Origin: Actinomycetota bacterium
GTDB taxonomy: Bacteria > Actinomycetota > Actinomycetes > Mycobacteriales > Micromonosporaceae
Direction of reading: 5' to 3'
Assembly: GCA_005885555.1 (NCBI GenBank)
Contig: VAWN01000046.1
Location: 38,026 to 102,025 of the forward strand
DNA: 64,000 bases
The notes below the pieces were generated by a model. That model was not told the origin of the DNA. It ran no database searches and was given only the letters and a program-made list of their open reading frames with translations. Positions 54,497-63,375 of the stretch are shown here, in pieces. The number at the start of each line of letters is the position of its first letter. Position 1 is the stretch's first letter. Position numbers and translations under genes: made by a program.

Positions 54497-55668
54497 TGGT
54501 GACCTGCCGGATCCGGCCCGCCGGCCGGGCGGCCGAGCCGCACGAGGTGCGGGCCGAGCAGGTCGCGCGCGTCCACGAGGTCCGGCACCTCCGGCGCGGC
54601 CCCGTCACCGGCGGGGTACCGGTGCCGCCCCTCGGCGTCGTCCGGCCCGACCGGTGCCGGGCCGGCCGGACGCGGTACCCGCAGCCACAGCAGCGCAACG
54701 GCGGCCAGCACGGTGACGCCGGCCAGCACGTACAGGATGCGGCGCTGGCCGGTGTCGCGACCGGAGTGCGCGCCCACCTGGCTGTCCAGCGCGTCGAACA
54801 CCGCCGACTCCAGCGCGAGCGCCTTGGCCTCCAGTTGCGTGTAGGCCGCGTCGATCCGGTCGCGCGCCCCGCTGCCGGGTACCGCCAGCCCGTTCGCGGT
54901 CTGGTTCAGCCCGTCGGCGGCCGCGGCGAACTCGTCCAGCGGCCCGAGCAGGTTCAGGTCCACCGCGTATGTGGCGCCCGGATCGGTGCCGCCACGCAGT
55001 CCGGTACCCACGTCGGTGGCCGCCTGGGTGAGCCGGTCCTGCGCAACGGGAAGCTGCGCGTCCGGGACCCGCGCATCGGCGGTCGCCTGCACCAGCGCGC
55101 TCAGCTGCCCGGCGTTGACCAGTACCGCGGGCAGGCTGCGCAGCGCGACCTGGGTCAGCTGGAACGCGCCGGCGGTCGCGTCGTGGGTGACCCGCGACGC
55201 GTCGGCGATCCGGTCGAGCAGCGCCTGGGTCAGCGCGATCGGCGCGGCGTAGCCGTGCGCTCCACCGGGGTTCCGGTTGACCGCGTTGTCGATCTCCTGG
55301 CGCAGCTGGATCCAGCGCGGCCGCAGGTCCAACGGGTCGCCCTGCTCGCGGTCCAGGGCGTTGACGTCGTCGATCGCCGACCGCACCGCCGACCCGTCAC
55401 CGGCCGCGTTGCGGGCGGCCGCGTACTGCGCGTCGACCAGCGTCGCGAGCAGCTTGCCGACGGGCCGGGCGTAGGCGACCGCGGCGCGCTCGGCCACCGT
55501 CGTGGCGGCCGCGTCGCCGGTAGCGACCCACTGCCCGGCGAAGAGGTACCCCAGCGGTGCGAGCAGGACCACCAGCGCCAGCACGGCGAGCACCGCGCGC
55601 ACCTGGCGCCGGCGGTGGCCGGCCTGCGGGCCGCGCGGCGCACCGACCGCGGGCATGGTCACTGTCAT
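54493..55668 (-). CDS. Membrane protein with a large extracytoplasmic helical domain, kinase-less
   Basis: The protein has about 391 residues, with a membrane helix near 26-48, an extracytoplasmic helical domain to about 305 and a second helix (RRILYVLAGVTVLAAVALLWL). A short proline- and charge-rich cytoplasmic tail follows. There is no kinase, HAMP or catalytic domain. The ATG at 55668 has GGAG five bases upstream; a GTG at 55683 overlapping the previous stop is also possible. It lies between a substrate-binding protein and the CvnA kinase in one operon. It may relay ligand binding to the kinase, which is inference. Confidence 0.7.
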   Translation of the reverse strand: MTVTMPAVGAPRGPQAGHRRRQVRAVLAVLALVVLLAPLGYLFAGQWVATGDAAATTVAERAAVAYARPVGKLLATLVDAQYAAARNAAGDGSAVRSAIDDVNALDREQGDPLDLRPRWIQLRQEIDNAVNRNPGGAHGYAAPIALTQALLDRIADASRVTHDATAGAFQLTQVALRSLPAVLVNAGQLSALVQATADARVPDAQLPVAQDRLTQAATDVGTGLRGGTDPGATYAVDLNLLGPLDEFAAAADGLNQTANGLAVPGSGARDRIDAAYTQLEAKALALESAVFDALDSQVGAHSGRDTGQRRILYVLAGVTVLAAVALLWLRVPRPAGPAPVGPDDAEGRHRYPAGDGAAPEVPDLVDARDLLGPHLVRLGRPAGGPDPAGHQ

Positions 55669-55679
55669 CGATTCTCCGG

Positions 55680-56693
55680 TCACTCCGGTACCGCCTTGAG
55701 GAACTCGTCGTCCAGTAGCCCGTCCAGTCCCGGGCGGTGCTGCACCATGCCGGTACCGAAGACGAAGTCAGCGGTCAGCGCGGCCTGGTAGTTGAGATGC
55801 TCCGGCGTGGTACCCGGAGTGAACGCGTCCAGGTTCTGCTGCCTGGTGAAGATCGTGGTACCGGCGTCGTATGTGCGGTAGTCGTCGACGCTCACCCCGC
55901 CCTGCCGCGCCATGACGTCGACCGCCGCGTCCCGGTGTCCCTTTATCCACTTGAGCGTGTCGAACCAGGTGTCGACCAGCGCCTGTACCACCTGCGGATG
56001 CTCGCGGACCAGGTCCGGCCGCACCACCAGGTGGGTGGGGATCGCGCCGGGAAACTCGGCCGAGGTGGAGATGGCGTGGCTGCCCGGCCGGGTCAGTGCC
56101 TTCGTGGTGAACGGCGCGGACACGCATACGACGTCGTCGCGACCGGTCGCGAACGCCGCGGCGGCCGCCTCGCGGGTCAGCGGGTCCAGGGTGACGTCGT
56201 TCTGGCTCAGCCCCGCCTGCGCCAGCGCCAGCAGCAGCAGGTAGTGGTCGACGGTGCCCTGTTCCACCGCGATCCGCTTGCCGACGAGGTCGCTGACGCT
56301 GGTGATTCCGTCCCGCGCAATGATCTTGTCATTGCCGGTGGAGTTGTCGTTGACCAGCACGATGCGCTGTTTCGCGCCGGCGCTGACCGACAGGAGCGTG
56401 TCGCCCAGCGTCTGGCTGTTGGCGTCCAGCGCGCCGGTCTCCAGGGCCAGCAGGCTGTCGGTGTAGTTGTCGAAATACTTCAGGTCCACGTTGAGACCGT
56501 GCCGGGCGAACAACCCTTCCGCCTGCGCCACCTGCCACGGCAGCCAGCCCGGCCAGGCGCTGTAGCCCAGGGTGATGCGCGTGGTACCCGCGGCGTCGGC
56601 CGGGCCGCAGCCACCGGCCACCGCCGTCGCGGCGAGGACGAGGAGAGTGACCACAATGGACGGGACGCGCCGGTGATGGCGGATTGTCAACAC
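55680..56693 (-). CDS. Orphan ABC substrate-binding lipoprotein, nitrate/sulfonate/taurine type
   Basis: The 337-residue protein has a lipobox (TAVAGGC) and an NMT1/SsuA-type binding fold: ITLGYSAWPGWLPWQVAQAE, FDNYTDSLLALETGALDANS, IIARDGITSVSDLVGKRIAV and FTTKALTRPGSHAISTS. It would bind a small anion or organosulfonate outside the cell. No permease or ATPase gene accompanies it. It is the first gene of the conservon operon and abuts the next membrane gene. The GTG at 56693 has GGAG upstream. Confidence 0.87.
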   Translation of the reverse strand: MLTIRHHRRVPSIVVTLLVLAATAVAGGCGPADAAGTTRITLGYSAWPGWLPWQVAQAEGLFARHGLNVDLKYFDNYTDSLLALETGALDANSQTLGDTLLSVSAGAKQRIVLVNDNSTGNDKIIARDGITSVSDLVGKRIAVEQGTVDHYLLLLALAQAGLSQNDVTLDPLTREAAAAAFATGRDDVVCVSAPFTTKALTRPGSHAISTSAEFPGAIPTHLVVRPDLVREHPQVVQALVDTWFDTLKWIKGHRDAAVDVMARQGGVSVDDYRTYDAGTTIFTRQQNLDAFTPGTTPEHLNYQAALTADFVFGTGMVQHRPGLDGLLDDEFLKAVPE

Positions 56694-56871
56694 GTACTCC
56701 TGCGGCTGTCCACGAACGGGATACCTGGGGGATTGCAGGCAACCAGATGCTTGTACACCCGCTGCCGACCCGCCCGGATCGGCCAGTTGGCGGATCCGGT
56801 GGCGGGAGATCGGCCCGGCAGCCCCGTCCGGTCAGGCCAGCGGAGGCGGTAGCGCCGGACCGCCGCGGGGT

Positions 56872-56877
56872 TAGGCT
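56872..56877 (+). promoter_or_regulatory. -10 box of the XRE-TPR regulator gene
   Basis: TAGGCT in the 230-bp gap between the divergent lipoprotein and regulator genes gives a leader of about 40 bases. No clear -35 is seen, and nothing else stands out in this gap. Confidence 0.35.
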
Positions 56878-56923
56878 GAGACCGACCGAATCGGCCTCAC
56901 CGAGAAGGCTGGAAACGAGAGAG

Positions 56924-58306
56924 ATGGTCGCGTTGGACCGTCCTACCGACGGGGCCAACTGGGCGTATGCGGCGGTACCCACCGGGGTGGGTCTGGCCGC
57001 CCTGCCCGCCCCGGTATGGGACTCGTGGGAGATCCGTGCCGCCGCGCAGGAGAGCCCGGGAGCGGTGATCGCGGCCGCCCGGCGGGCGCACGGCCTGAGC
57101 CAGGGGCAGCTCGGCGGGCTCGCCGGCTTCTCGCAGTCGGCGATATCCCGGATCGAGGCCGGCGGCAACCTCGCCTTCGACCTGCGGATGCTGCGGGTGT
57201 TCCACCGGCTGCTGGGTATCCCGCCGCACCTGCTGGGGCTGTCCGCCGACGTGTTCCCGGTGCCGGCCGCCGACGCGCAACGGCTGCCCATCGGTACCCC
57301 GGAAGGGCGGCGGGTACCGGTCGCCGTCGACGCGCACACGCTGGCCGCCGCCTGTACCTCCTCGCTGCTGGCCGCGCTTCCGATGGACGCCCTCGGTGCG
57401 ATGGAGCCGAACCGGCCGATCGACCCGGACATCGTGCACCGGCTGCTGGTGGTGCGCCGGCTGCTCAACGACTCGGACAACTGGCTCGGCTCGCGGCACC
57501 TGGCCCGGGTGGTACGGGAGCTGTACGAGCTGATCGACCGGGTACGCCGGTCGGCAACCGGTGACCTGCGCCGGCAGCTGCTCGACGTGGCGGCACTGTA
57601 CGCCGAGTTCTGCGGCTGGCTGCACCAGGAGGCCGGCGACCTGCGCGGCGGCCTGGAGTGGACGGAGCGGGCGCTGCAACAGGCGCAGGCCGCCGACGAC
57701 CGGGAACTGGTCGCCTACATCTACGTGCGGATGGGCCACTTCGCCGGCGCGGACGGCGACGGCGACCGGGTCGTCGGGCTGGCCCGGGCGGCGCAGCGGG
57801 AACCGGGGCTGTCCGCCGAGGTACGGGCGCTGGCCCTGCACGAGGAGGCGCACGGGCACGCCATGGTCAGCGCGTCGACACCGTGCCTGACCAAGCTCGA
57901 CGAGGCGCTGCAGGTGGGTACCGAGATCCGCACGCAGCGGGTCGACGAGTACCGCGTCGGCTACTACTTCACCGTGCACCACCTGCACGCCGGCCGGGCC
58001 TCCTGCCTGCTGGACCTGGGCCGGCGGCGCGACGCCATCGAGCTGTACCGCGCCAACCAGACCAGTCGCGCCATGCTGTGCCAGTGGGAGCAGGGACTGC
58101 ACCTGGCCAGGCTGGCCCGCGCGTACGCCGAGACCGGAGAGTACGAGCAGGCGGCAGCCGTCGGGTTCGAAGCGCTTGCGGCCGCCCGCCGGGCGGGTAA
58201 TGTGATCGTCATCGATCAGCTGCGGCACCTGCGCAGCTGGCGCGACGTTCCCGAGATGGCCGCGTTGACCGGCGCGATAATCGGCCATCATGCGGATTCC
58301 GCATAG
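56924..58306 (+). CDS. XRE helix-turn-helix regulator with TPR-like C-terminus
   Basis: The 460-residue protein has an XRE domain near 45-105 (VIAAARRAHGLSQGQLGGLAGFSQSAISRIEAGGN). About 330 residues of helical repeats of TPR type follow (LELYRANQ-like pairs such as RDAIELYRANQT, RLARAYAETGEYEQAAAVGF). This is a very common architecture in Micromonosporaceae and Streptomyces. The repeats probably bind a ligand or partner. ATG 56924. The end overlaps the next gene by 17 bp. Confidence 0.88.
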   Translation: MVALDRPTDGANWAYAAVPTGVGLAALPAPVWDSWEIRAAAQESPGAVIAAARRAHGLSQGQLGGLAGFSQSAISRIEAGGNLAFDLRMLRVFHRLLGIPPHLLGLSADVFPVPAADAQRLPIGTPEGRRVPVAVDAHTLAAACTSSLLAALPMDALGAMEPNRPIDPDIVHRLLVVRRLLNDSDNWLGSRHLARVVRELYELIDRVRRSATGDLRRQLLDVAALYAEFCGWLHQEAGDLRGGLEWTERALQQAQAADDRELVAYIYVRMGHFAGADGDGDRVVGLARAAQREPGLSAEVRALALHEEAHGHAMVSASTPCLTKLDEALQVGTEIRTQRVDEYRVGYYFTVHHLHAGRASCLLDLGRRRDAIELYRANQTSRAMLCQWEQGLHLARLARAYAETGEYEQAAAVGFEALAAARRAGNVIVIDQLRHLRSWRDVPEMAALTGAIIGHHADSA

Positions 58307-61139
58307 CGCACCCGGACCGGGAATATCCCTGCATGTTCATCTGGAACCGGTCAAGACTCAGCTCGTGCCTGAGTTGCTGACCGCACCGCAGTGCTTCGGC
58401 CGGGACGCAGAGCTGCGCCGGCTCACCGATCTCGTACGGCAGGCCGCCGCCGGACACGGCGCGGCGGCGGTACTCGAAGGGGAGCCGGGTATCGGCAAGA
58501 CCCTCATGCTGGACCGCGTGGTGGCCGAGTGCGCGCGCCAGCGGATGCGGATCGTCCGCGGCCGCGCCGAGGGGCTGGAGCGCCGGCTGCCCTTCGCGGT
58601 CTTCCACACCTGCCTGACGTCGCCAGCCCACGACGACGAGGAGGACGACGGCGTGGCGCGGCTCGGTCGCGGTGCGGCCGCCGCTGCCGAGCACGAGTTC
58701 GCCGTCACCGAGACGATCCTGGACCTGATCGACCGCTGGTGCGCCCGCGGGCCGGTGGCGATCGTGCTCGACGACGCGCAGTGGATCGACCCGTCCAGCG
58801 CGGTGGTACTGCACCGGCTCGGCCGCGACCTCGCGCAGCAGCCGCTGCTGCTGGTGCTGGCCACCACCGCCACGCGGCACACCGAGGCGACCGCGGGGCT
58901 GGTCCGCAGCCTGGTCTCGCACGGCGCGCAGCCGCTGCCGCTCGGGCCGCTGGCCGACACCGCCGTGGCCGGGCTCGTCGCGCACCGGCTGGGCGCGCCG
59001 CCCGGCCCCGCGCTGCGCGAGCTGGTCGCCGGGGCCAGTGGCAACCCCATGTACGTGGGCGAGCTGCTCGACGCACTCGGCCGCGAGGACGCGGTGCGGC
59101 TGGTCGACGGGATGGCCGAGGTGGTCCGCGGTACCGGCTGGCAGGTGCCCCGCTCACTGGTCGAGGCCATCCAGCAACGGCTGGCGTTCCTGCCCCGGGT
59201 CGTGCGGCGGACGCTGGAGATCGCCGCGGTACTGGGCGAGACGCTGGACGTCAACGAACTGTCCACGATCCTCGACACCCCCGTCGTCGTCCTGTCCGCG
59301 GTCGTCGACGAGGCGATGGCGGCCGGGCTGCTGGCCGACGAGGGCGGGCTGCTGGCGTTCCGGCACGAGCTGATCCGCGAGGCGCTGGCGCAGCACCAGC
59401 CGGCCTCGGTACGGGCGGCGCTGCAGTTGCGTGCCGGCCGGGTACTGGCGGCGGCGGGCGCTCCGGTCGAACGGGTCGCCCGGCACCTGGTCGCCGGTTC
59501 GCTGCTGGACGGGTACACGGTCGGGTGGCTGGTGGAGTCGGCGCAGGCGCTGACCGAACGGGCGCCGCACCTCGCGGTACCCCTGCTGCGCCGCGCGCTG
59601 GTCTCCGCCGCCGGCCCGGTCCTGCGGTACCACTTCGCGCGGGCGCTGCTGCGGGCCGGCCTTGTCGACGAGGCGGAGCAGGCGGCGCAGTCGGCCCTGC
59701 TCGCCGACCCGGAGCAGACCCGGCACGGCGCGCTGTACCCGCTGCTCGCGCTGGCGCAGTTCCGGCAGGGCCGGGCCTGGCAGGTGGTGGCCACCGTCGA
59801 GGAGGCGCTGCACCAGTCCCGGCTCACCCCGACCGAGGCCGGCCGCCTGCACGGCCTGGCCGCACTGTGCTACCTGGTCCTCGAACAGCTCGACGCGGCG
59901 GAGGCGGCCGCGCAGCAGGCGATGCGATCCGGCGACCGGGTCGCCGTCGGGTACGGCCTGCACGTGCTGGCCGCGCGGCGGCTGCTGCGGGGCGAGCCGG
60001 CCACCGCGCTGGAACTCGCCGACCGGGCGATCGTCGTGCTGCGCGCCGACGAGCGGACCGAGCTGGAGATCGATCCCTACGTGGTACGCGCCGGCTGCCT
60101 GCTTGCGCTGGACCGGCCGGCCGAGGCGGACGACGCGCTGGCCGACGCCGTCGAGCACGGGCAGCGCTCCGGCGTGGTACACGTGGCGACGGCGTATGCG
60201 ATGCGGGCCCGGCTGCGGTTCCTGGACGGGCGCTGGGACGACGCGCTGGCCGAGATCCGTACGGGGCTGGAGGTGCCCGACCCGTACCACTTCGCGGTCG
60301 CGCTGCCGGCACTGCGGGCGCTGATCGCGGTGCACCGGGGCGGGCCGCCACCGGTGGCCACCCAGCTCGACGAGCCGGGTACCGATACCGGCGGGGGGAT
60401 GTACGGGTACCAGACGCGCTGGGTACAGGCGCTGGTCGAGGAGGCCCGCGGCGACCCGGAGCAGGCGCTCGCCCTGCTGTACCCGGTGTGGGCCGGCGCC
60501 GCGGGACTGCGGCCGCAACGGTTGTGCACGGAGATCTGCCCCGACCTGGCCCGACTCGCCGACGCGGTCGGGGACCGGACCCTCGCCGGGGAGCTGGCCG
60601 CCACGACCGGGGAACTCGCGGCACGGGAGCCGTCGCGCGCGATGAACGGTACCGCCTTGTTCTGCCGCGGCGTGGCCGACGCGGACCCGGACGTGCTGCT
60701 CGCGGCGGCGGCCGCGTTCGGGCAGGCGCAGCGCGCGCTGTACGAGGGCTACGCCTACGAGGCGGCCGCCGCGACGCTGGCCCAGCGCGGCGCGATCACG
60801 GCGGCGCGCGACGCGCTGGACAGCGCGCTCGCCTTGTACACCTCGCTGGACGCGGCGTGGGACATCGCCCGGGCCAGCGCCCGGCTGCGTCGCTGCGGCA
60901 TCGGGCGGGGCACCCGGCGCACCCACCGGCGGCCGACCGAGGGCTGGGCGGCGCTGACCGACACCGAGACCAAGATCGCCCTGCTGGTCGCGGAGGGCCT
61001 GTCCAACCCCGCGATCGCGCGGCAGATGTACCTGTCCCGGCGCACCGTGCAGACCCACGTCTCGCACATCCTGGGCAAGCTCGGGCTGCGGTCCCGGGTC
61101 GAGCTCGCGGTGCTGACCGCGCAGCGCGGGATCGGGTAG
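58290..61139 (+). CDS. LAL-type LuxR regulator with AAA ATPase domain
   Basis: This is a protein of up to 949 residues. It has an AAA/ATPase module with Walker A LEGEPGIGKTLML and Walker B VAIVLDDAQWIDP, a long helical TPR-like middle and a C-terminal LuxR helix-turn-helix (LTDTETKIALLVAEGLSNPAIARQMYLSRRTVQTHVSHIL). Such large ATP-binding LuxR proteins are activators. The ATG at 58290 overlaps the upstream regulator. GTG 58365, just before the usual domain start CFGRDAELRRL, is an alternative. No ribosome site is evident for either. Confidence 0.9.
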   Translation: MRIPHSAPGPGISLHVHLEPVKTQLVPELLTAPQCFGRDAELRRLTDLVRQAAAGHGAAAVLEGEPGIGKTLMLDRVVAECARQRMRIVRGRAEGLERRLPFAVFHTCLTSPAHDDEEDDGVARLGRGAAAAAEHEFAVTETILDLIDRWCARGPVAIVLDDAQWIDPSSAVVLHRLGRDLAQQPLLLVLATTATRHTEATAGLVRSLVSHGAQPLPLGPLADTAVAGLVAHRLGAPPGPALRELVAGASGNPMYVGELLDALGREDAVRLVDGMAEVVRGTGWQVPRSLVEAIQQRLAFLPRVVRRTLEIAAVLGETLDVNELSTILDTPVVVLSAVVDEAMAAGLLADEGGLLAFRHELIREALAQHQPASVRAALQLRAGRVLAAAGAPVERVARHLVAGSLLDGYTVGWLVESAQALTERAPHLAVPLLRRALVSAAGPVLRYHFARALLRAGLVDEAEQAAQSALLADPEQTRHGALYPLLALAQFRQGRAWQVVATVEEALHQSRLTPTEAGRLHGLAALCYLVLEQLDAAEAAAQQAMRSGDRVAVGYGLHVLAARRLLRGEPATALELADRAIVVLRADERTELEIDPYVVRAGCLLALDRPAEADDALADAVEHGQRSGVVHVATAYAMRARLRFLDGRWDDALAEIRTGLEVPDPYHFAVALPALRALIAVHRGGPPPVATQLDEPGTDTGGGMYGYQTRWVQALVEEARGDPEQALALLYPVWAGAAGLRPQRLCTEICPDLARLADAVGDRTLAGELAATTGELAAREPSRAMNGTALFCRGVADADPDVLLAAAAAFGQAQRALYEGYAYEAAAATLAQRGAITAARDALDSALALYTSLDAAWDIARASARLRRCGIGRGTRRTHRRPTEGWAALTDTETKIALLVAEGLSNPAIARQMYLSRRTVQTHVSHILGKLGLRSRVELAVLTAQRGIG

Positions 61140-61160
61140 CGGCCGGTTGCGCGCAGCCGG

Positions 61161-61172
61161 TATATGTGACTG
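61161..61172 (+). promoter_or_regulatory. Leaderless promoter of the DUF4157 gene
   Basis: TATATG (61161-61166), then six bases, then ATG 61173. There is no ribosome site. The gap to the upstream regulator is 33 bp. Confidence 0.45.
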
Positions 61173-61740
61173 ATGCGCCGCACCCGCACGACCCGCATCC
61201 CGGTACCCGAGCAGGCGGCCGGCGCCGCACCGGCCGCCCGCACCGGCGCGCCCGACGTCGCGGGCAAGCTGGCCGAGCTGCAGACGACCGGTGGCAACCA
61301 GATGGTGGTACGGCTGCTGGCGTCGGCGCGTTCCGCGCAGGGTGATGCGGGCGGCGACCTTGCCGGTCGGGTGCGCGCGCAGCTCGGCCGCGGCGAGGCG
61401 TTGTCCGACGACCTGCGCGCGCAGGCGGAGGCCGGGCTCGGCCAGCCGCTGGGCGACGTGCGGCTGCACCGCGACACCGAGGCCGCGACGCTGGCCCGCG
61501 ACTTCTCCGCGCGGGCGTTCACCACCGGGCAGGACGTGTTCTTCGGGGCGGACGAGTACGACCCGGCGTCGCCCTCGGGCTTCGGCGTGCTGACCCACGA
61601 GCTGGCGCACACCCTGCAACAGGAGGCCGGGCCGGTGGCCGGCCACGCGCACGGACCGGACCTGGCGGTGAGCGAACCCGGCGACCGTGACGAGCTGGCG
61701 GCGACCGCGGCGGGGACCGCGGCCGCTCGCGGGATCACCG

Positions 61741-61798
61741 CGCCGCGGTCGGTCGACGGTCCGGTGGCGGCGCCGCGGTCGGTCGACGGTCCGGTGGC
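61741..61798 (+). repeat. Tandem 30-bp repeat, two copies, in the DUF4157 linker
   Basis: The unit starting at 61741 is repeated from 61771, encoding APRSVDGPVA twice in frame. Confidence 0.85.
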
Positions 61799-61840
61799 CG
61801 GTTTCGGCGGCGCGGCGGCCGGGCCGCGCGGTGGCGCGGG

Positions 61841-61855
61841 CGCTGCGCTGCGCTG
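61841..61855 (+). repeat. Pentanucleotide tract (CGCTG)x3
   Basis: Three perfect units, followed by CG of a partial fourth, lie exactly where the DUF4157 reading frame is lost. A change of one unit changes the frame. Confidence 0.85.
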
Positions 61856-62919
61856 CGCGGCGGCGCCGGCTCCGGCGGCGCCGCGCTGTCCGTGCAGCGG
61901 GACGCGGCGACTGCGCAGGCGCTGCCGATGGCCGAGGTGGCGCGCAGCCGGTCCGAGCAGATCCGGGGCAACGCGAGCGTGCGGCTGCTCAAGGTGGCCG
62001 CCTACAACGCCGCCGCCGACCGGGCCATCGCGTCGTACCGCGCCAAGCAGCTTGAGTTCGCCCAGCGCTGGGGCGCCGCGTGGGACCGGCACAACACGGT
62101 ACTGGTGCGCGGCGGGCAGCAGGCGGCGACCGAGAACTTCATCGAGGGCCTCGTGGTCGGCGTGGTGGCCAGCGCTCTGGTCGCGGCCGCCGGCGCGGCG
62201 CTGTTCCCGGCCGCGGCGGCGGCGGAGGCGTGGAGCGGCACCTGGTTCGCGTTCAACGCCGGCGCCTCGGTCGCCTCCGGCGTGTCCGGCAGCTACGGCG
62301 CCGACGCGATCGCCCGGCCCAGCGTGCCCGGCCCGACCAGCGGCCGGCGCGACGCGGAGGCCGACGCCTGGCGGGAGATCGCCCAGGTGGAACGAGCCGC
62401 CCGGCTGGTCGCCGCGGTCGCGCCGCGGTTCGGCCTGGAGGTCGGCAACGCGGAGTACTGCATCGCCCAGGTACGCGCGCACACCGAGCGCGGCTCGGGT
62501 GACATGTCCTGGGACGACACCCTGTCGATGGTGTCCACGCTGGCCAACTGGGAGAACTCGATGGCCGGCTTCGATGCCGAGATCGACGCGAAGCTGGCCG
62601 CGATGAACCAGTTCGGCCAGTCCGCCGACGCGTTCCAGGTACCCGACGTGACCGCGCTGGAGAAGGAGATCTGGTACGCCTGGATCAGCCAGCTCAGCGA
62701 CGACGAGGTACTCGACCAGGACGAGATCCAGCACCACCTGGTGTCGCTGGGCATCATCCCGGACTACTTCTACATGACCGACGAGGACCAGCACCGGGCG
62801 GTGCAGGAAGCCAAGGAGCACATGGCCGCCGCGCAGCGCCCGGGGCCGCCGCCCGCGGATCAGTGAGCCGCGGTCACCGCCGACCGCCTCCGGAACTTCC
62901 GCTCTCCAGGCGGTACCGG

Positions 62920-63375
62920 TCAGCGGGGCGGTCGGTAGAAGTTGATCAGCTTGGTGATGAGGTTGGTGAGGGTGCTGTCGCGCATCGAGGGTTTGTGGAT
63001 GTGCAGTGTCCACCGGCCGTTGGGGGTGCGGGTGAGTTTGACCTCTGTTTGCAGGGCGAGCAGGGCCAGCGCGCCGATGCTCACGGTGGCCGGGTCGAGT
63101 CGGTCGTGGCCGGGTGGGATGGCGGCGGCGCGGGCGATGACCGCCGCGGTGTCTGGAGTTTCGGCGAGGTGATGCAGCGTGGCGCGGGCCAGATCGCCAG
63201 CGGTCACCGGTGTCGTGTCGCCCGGTTCCGGCGGGGTGTGGTCGGCGACCTCCTGTAGCCGGGTGTCCATCTGTTGCTGGTGGGCGGGGTCGGGTAGGGG
63301 TTGGCTGTGGTCGATGACCAGGGCGAGCAGGCGGATGGCGTCGCGATCGGACAGGGTGGCGATGGGGTCGGTCAT
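62920..63375 (-). CDS. Small hypothetical protein coupled to a TPR-like gene
   Basis: This is a 151-residue protein, helical at the start (ATLSDRDAIRLLALVIDHSQ), with a middle ALALLALQTEVKLTRTPNGR and a basic end (LTNLITKLINFYRPPR). No known domain is recognised. The ATG at 63375 overlaps the upstream stop (ATGA), so it is made together with the TPR-like protein. Such small partners often accompany multi-gene sensor or conflict modules in actinobacteria, but nothing in the sequence proves this. Confidence 0.7.
   Translation of the reverse strand: MTDPIATLSDRDAIRLLALVIDHSQPLPDPAHQQQMDTRLQEVADHTPPEPGDTTPVTAGDLARATLHHLAETPDTAAVIARAAAIPPGHDRLDPATVSIGALALLALQTEVKLTRTPNGRWTLHIHKPSMRDSTLTNLITKLINFYRPPR

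Larger units (their letters stand above)
61173..62866 (+). pseudogene. DUF4157-domain protein (eCIS-associated), frame interrupted at a pentanucleotide repeat
   Basis: The N-terminal frame from ATG 61173 has the DUF4157 domain: LSDDLRAQAEAGLGQPLGDV, VRLHRDTEAATLA, ARAFTTGQDVFFG and the metallopeptidase motif THELAHTLQQ (H142, E143, H146). DUF4157 is a marker of extracellular contractile injection system cargo and associated proteins. After a linker with two copies of APRSVDGPVA the frame fails in (CGCTG)x3 at 61841-61855. The rest continues in another frame (LSVQRDAATAQALPMAEVAR) with a hydrophobic segment (about 62140-62230) and an acidic helical C-terminus to TGA 62864-62866. Removing one CGCTG unit rejoins the frames through a Gly/Ala linker (LRGGAGSGGAALSVQRD). 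It may be phase-variable, a decayed gene, or an assembly slip. Confidence 0.78.

Noticed and set aside
62863..63258. Plus-strand open frame over the small hypothetical gene
   Set aside because: The minus strand has the coupled ATGA start and better codon usage; the plus frame looks like a shadow.
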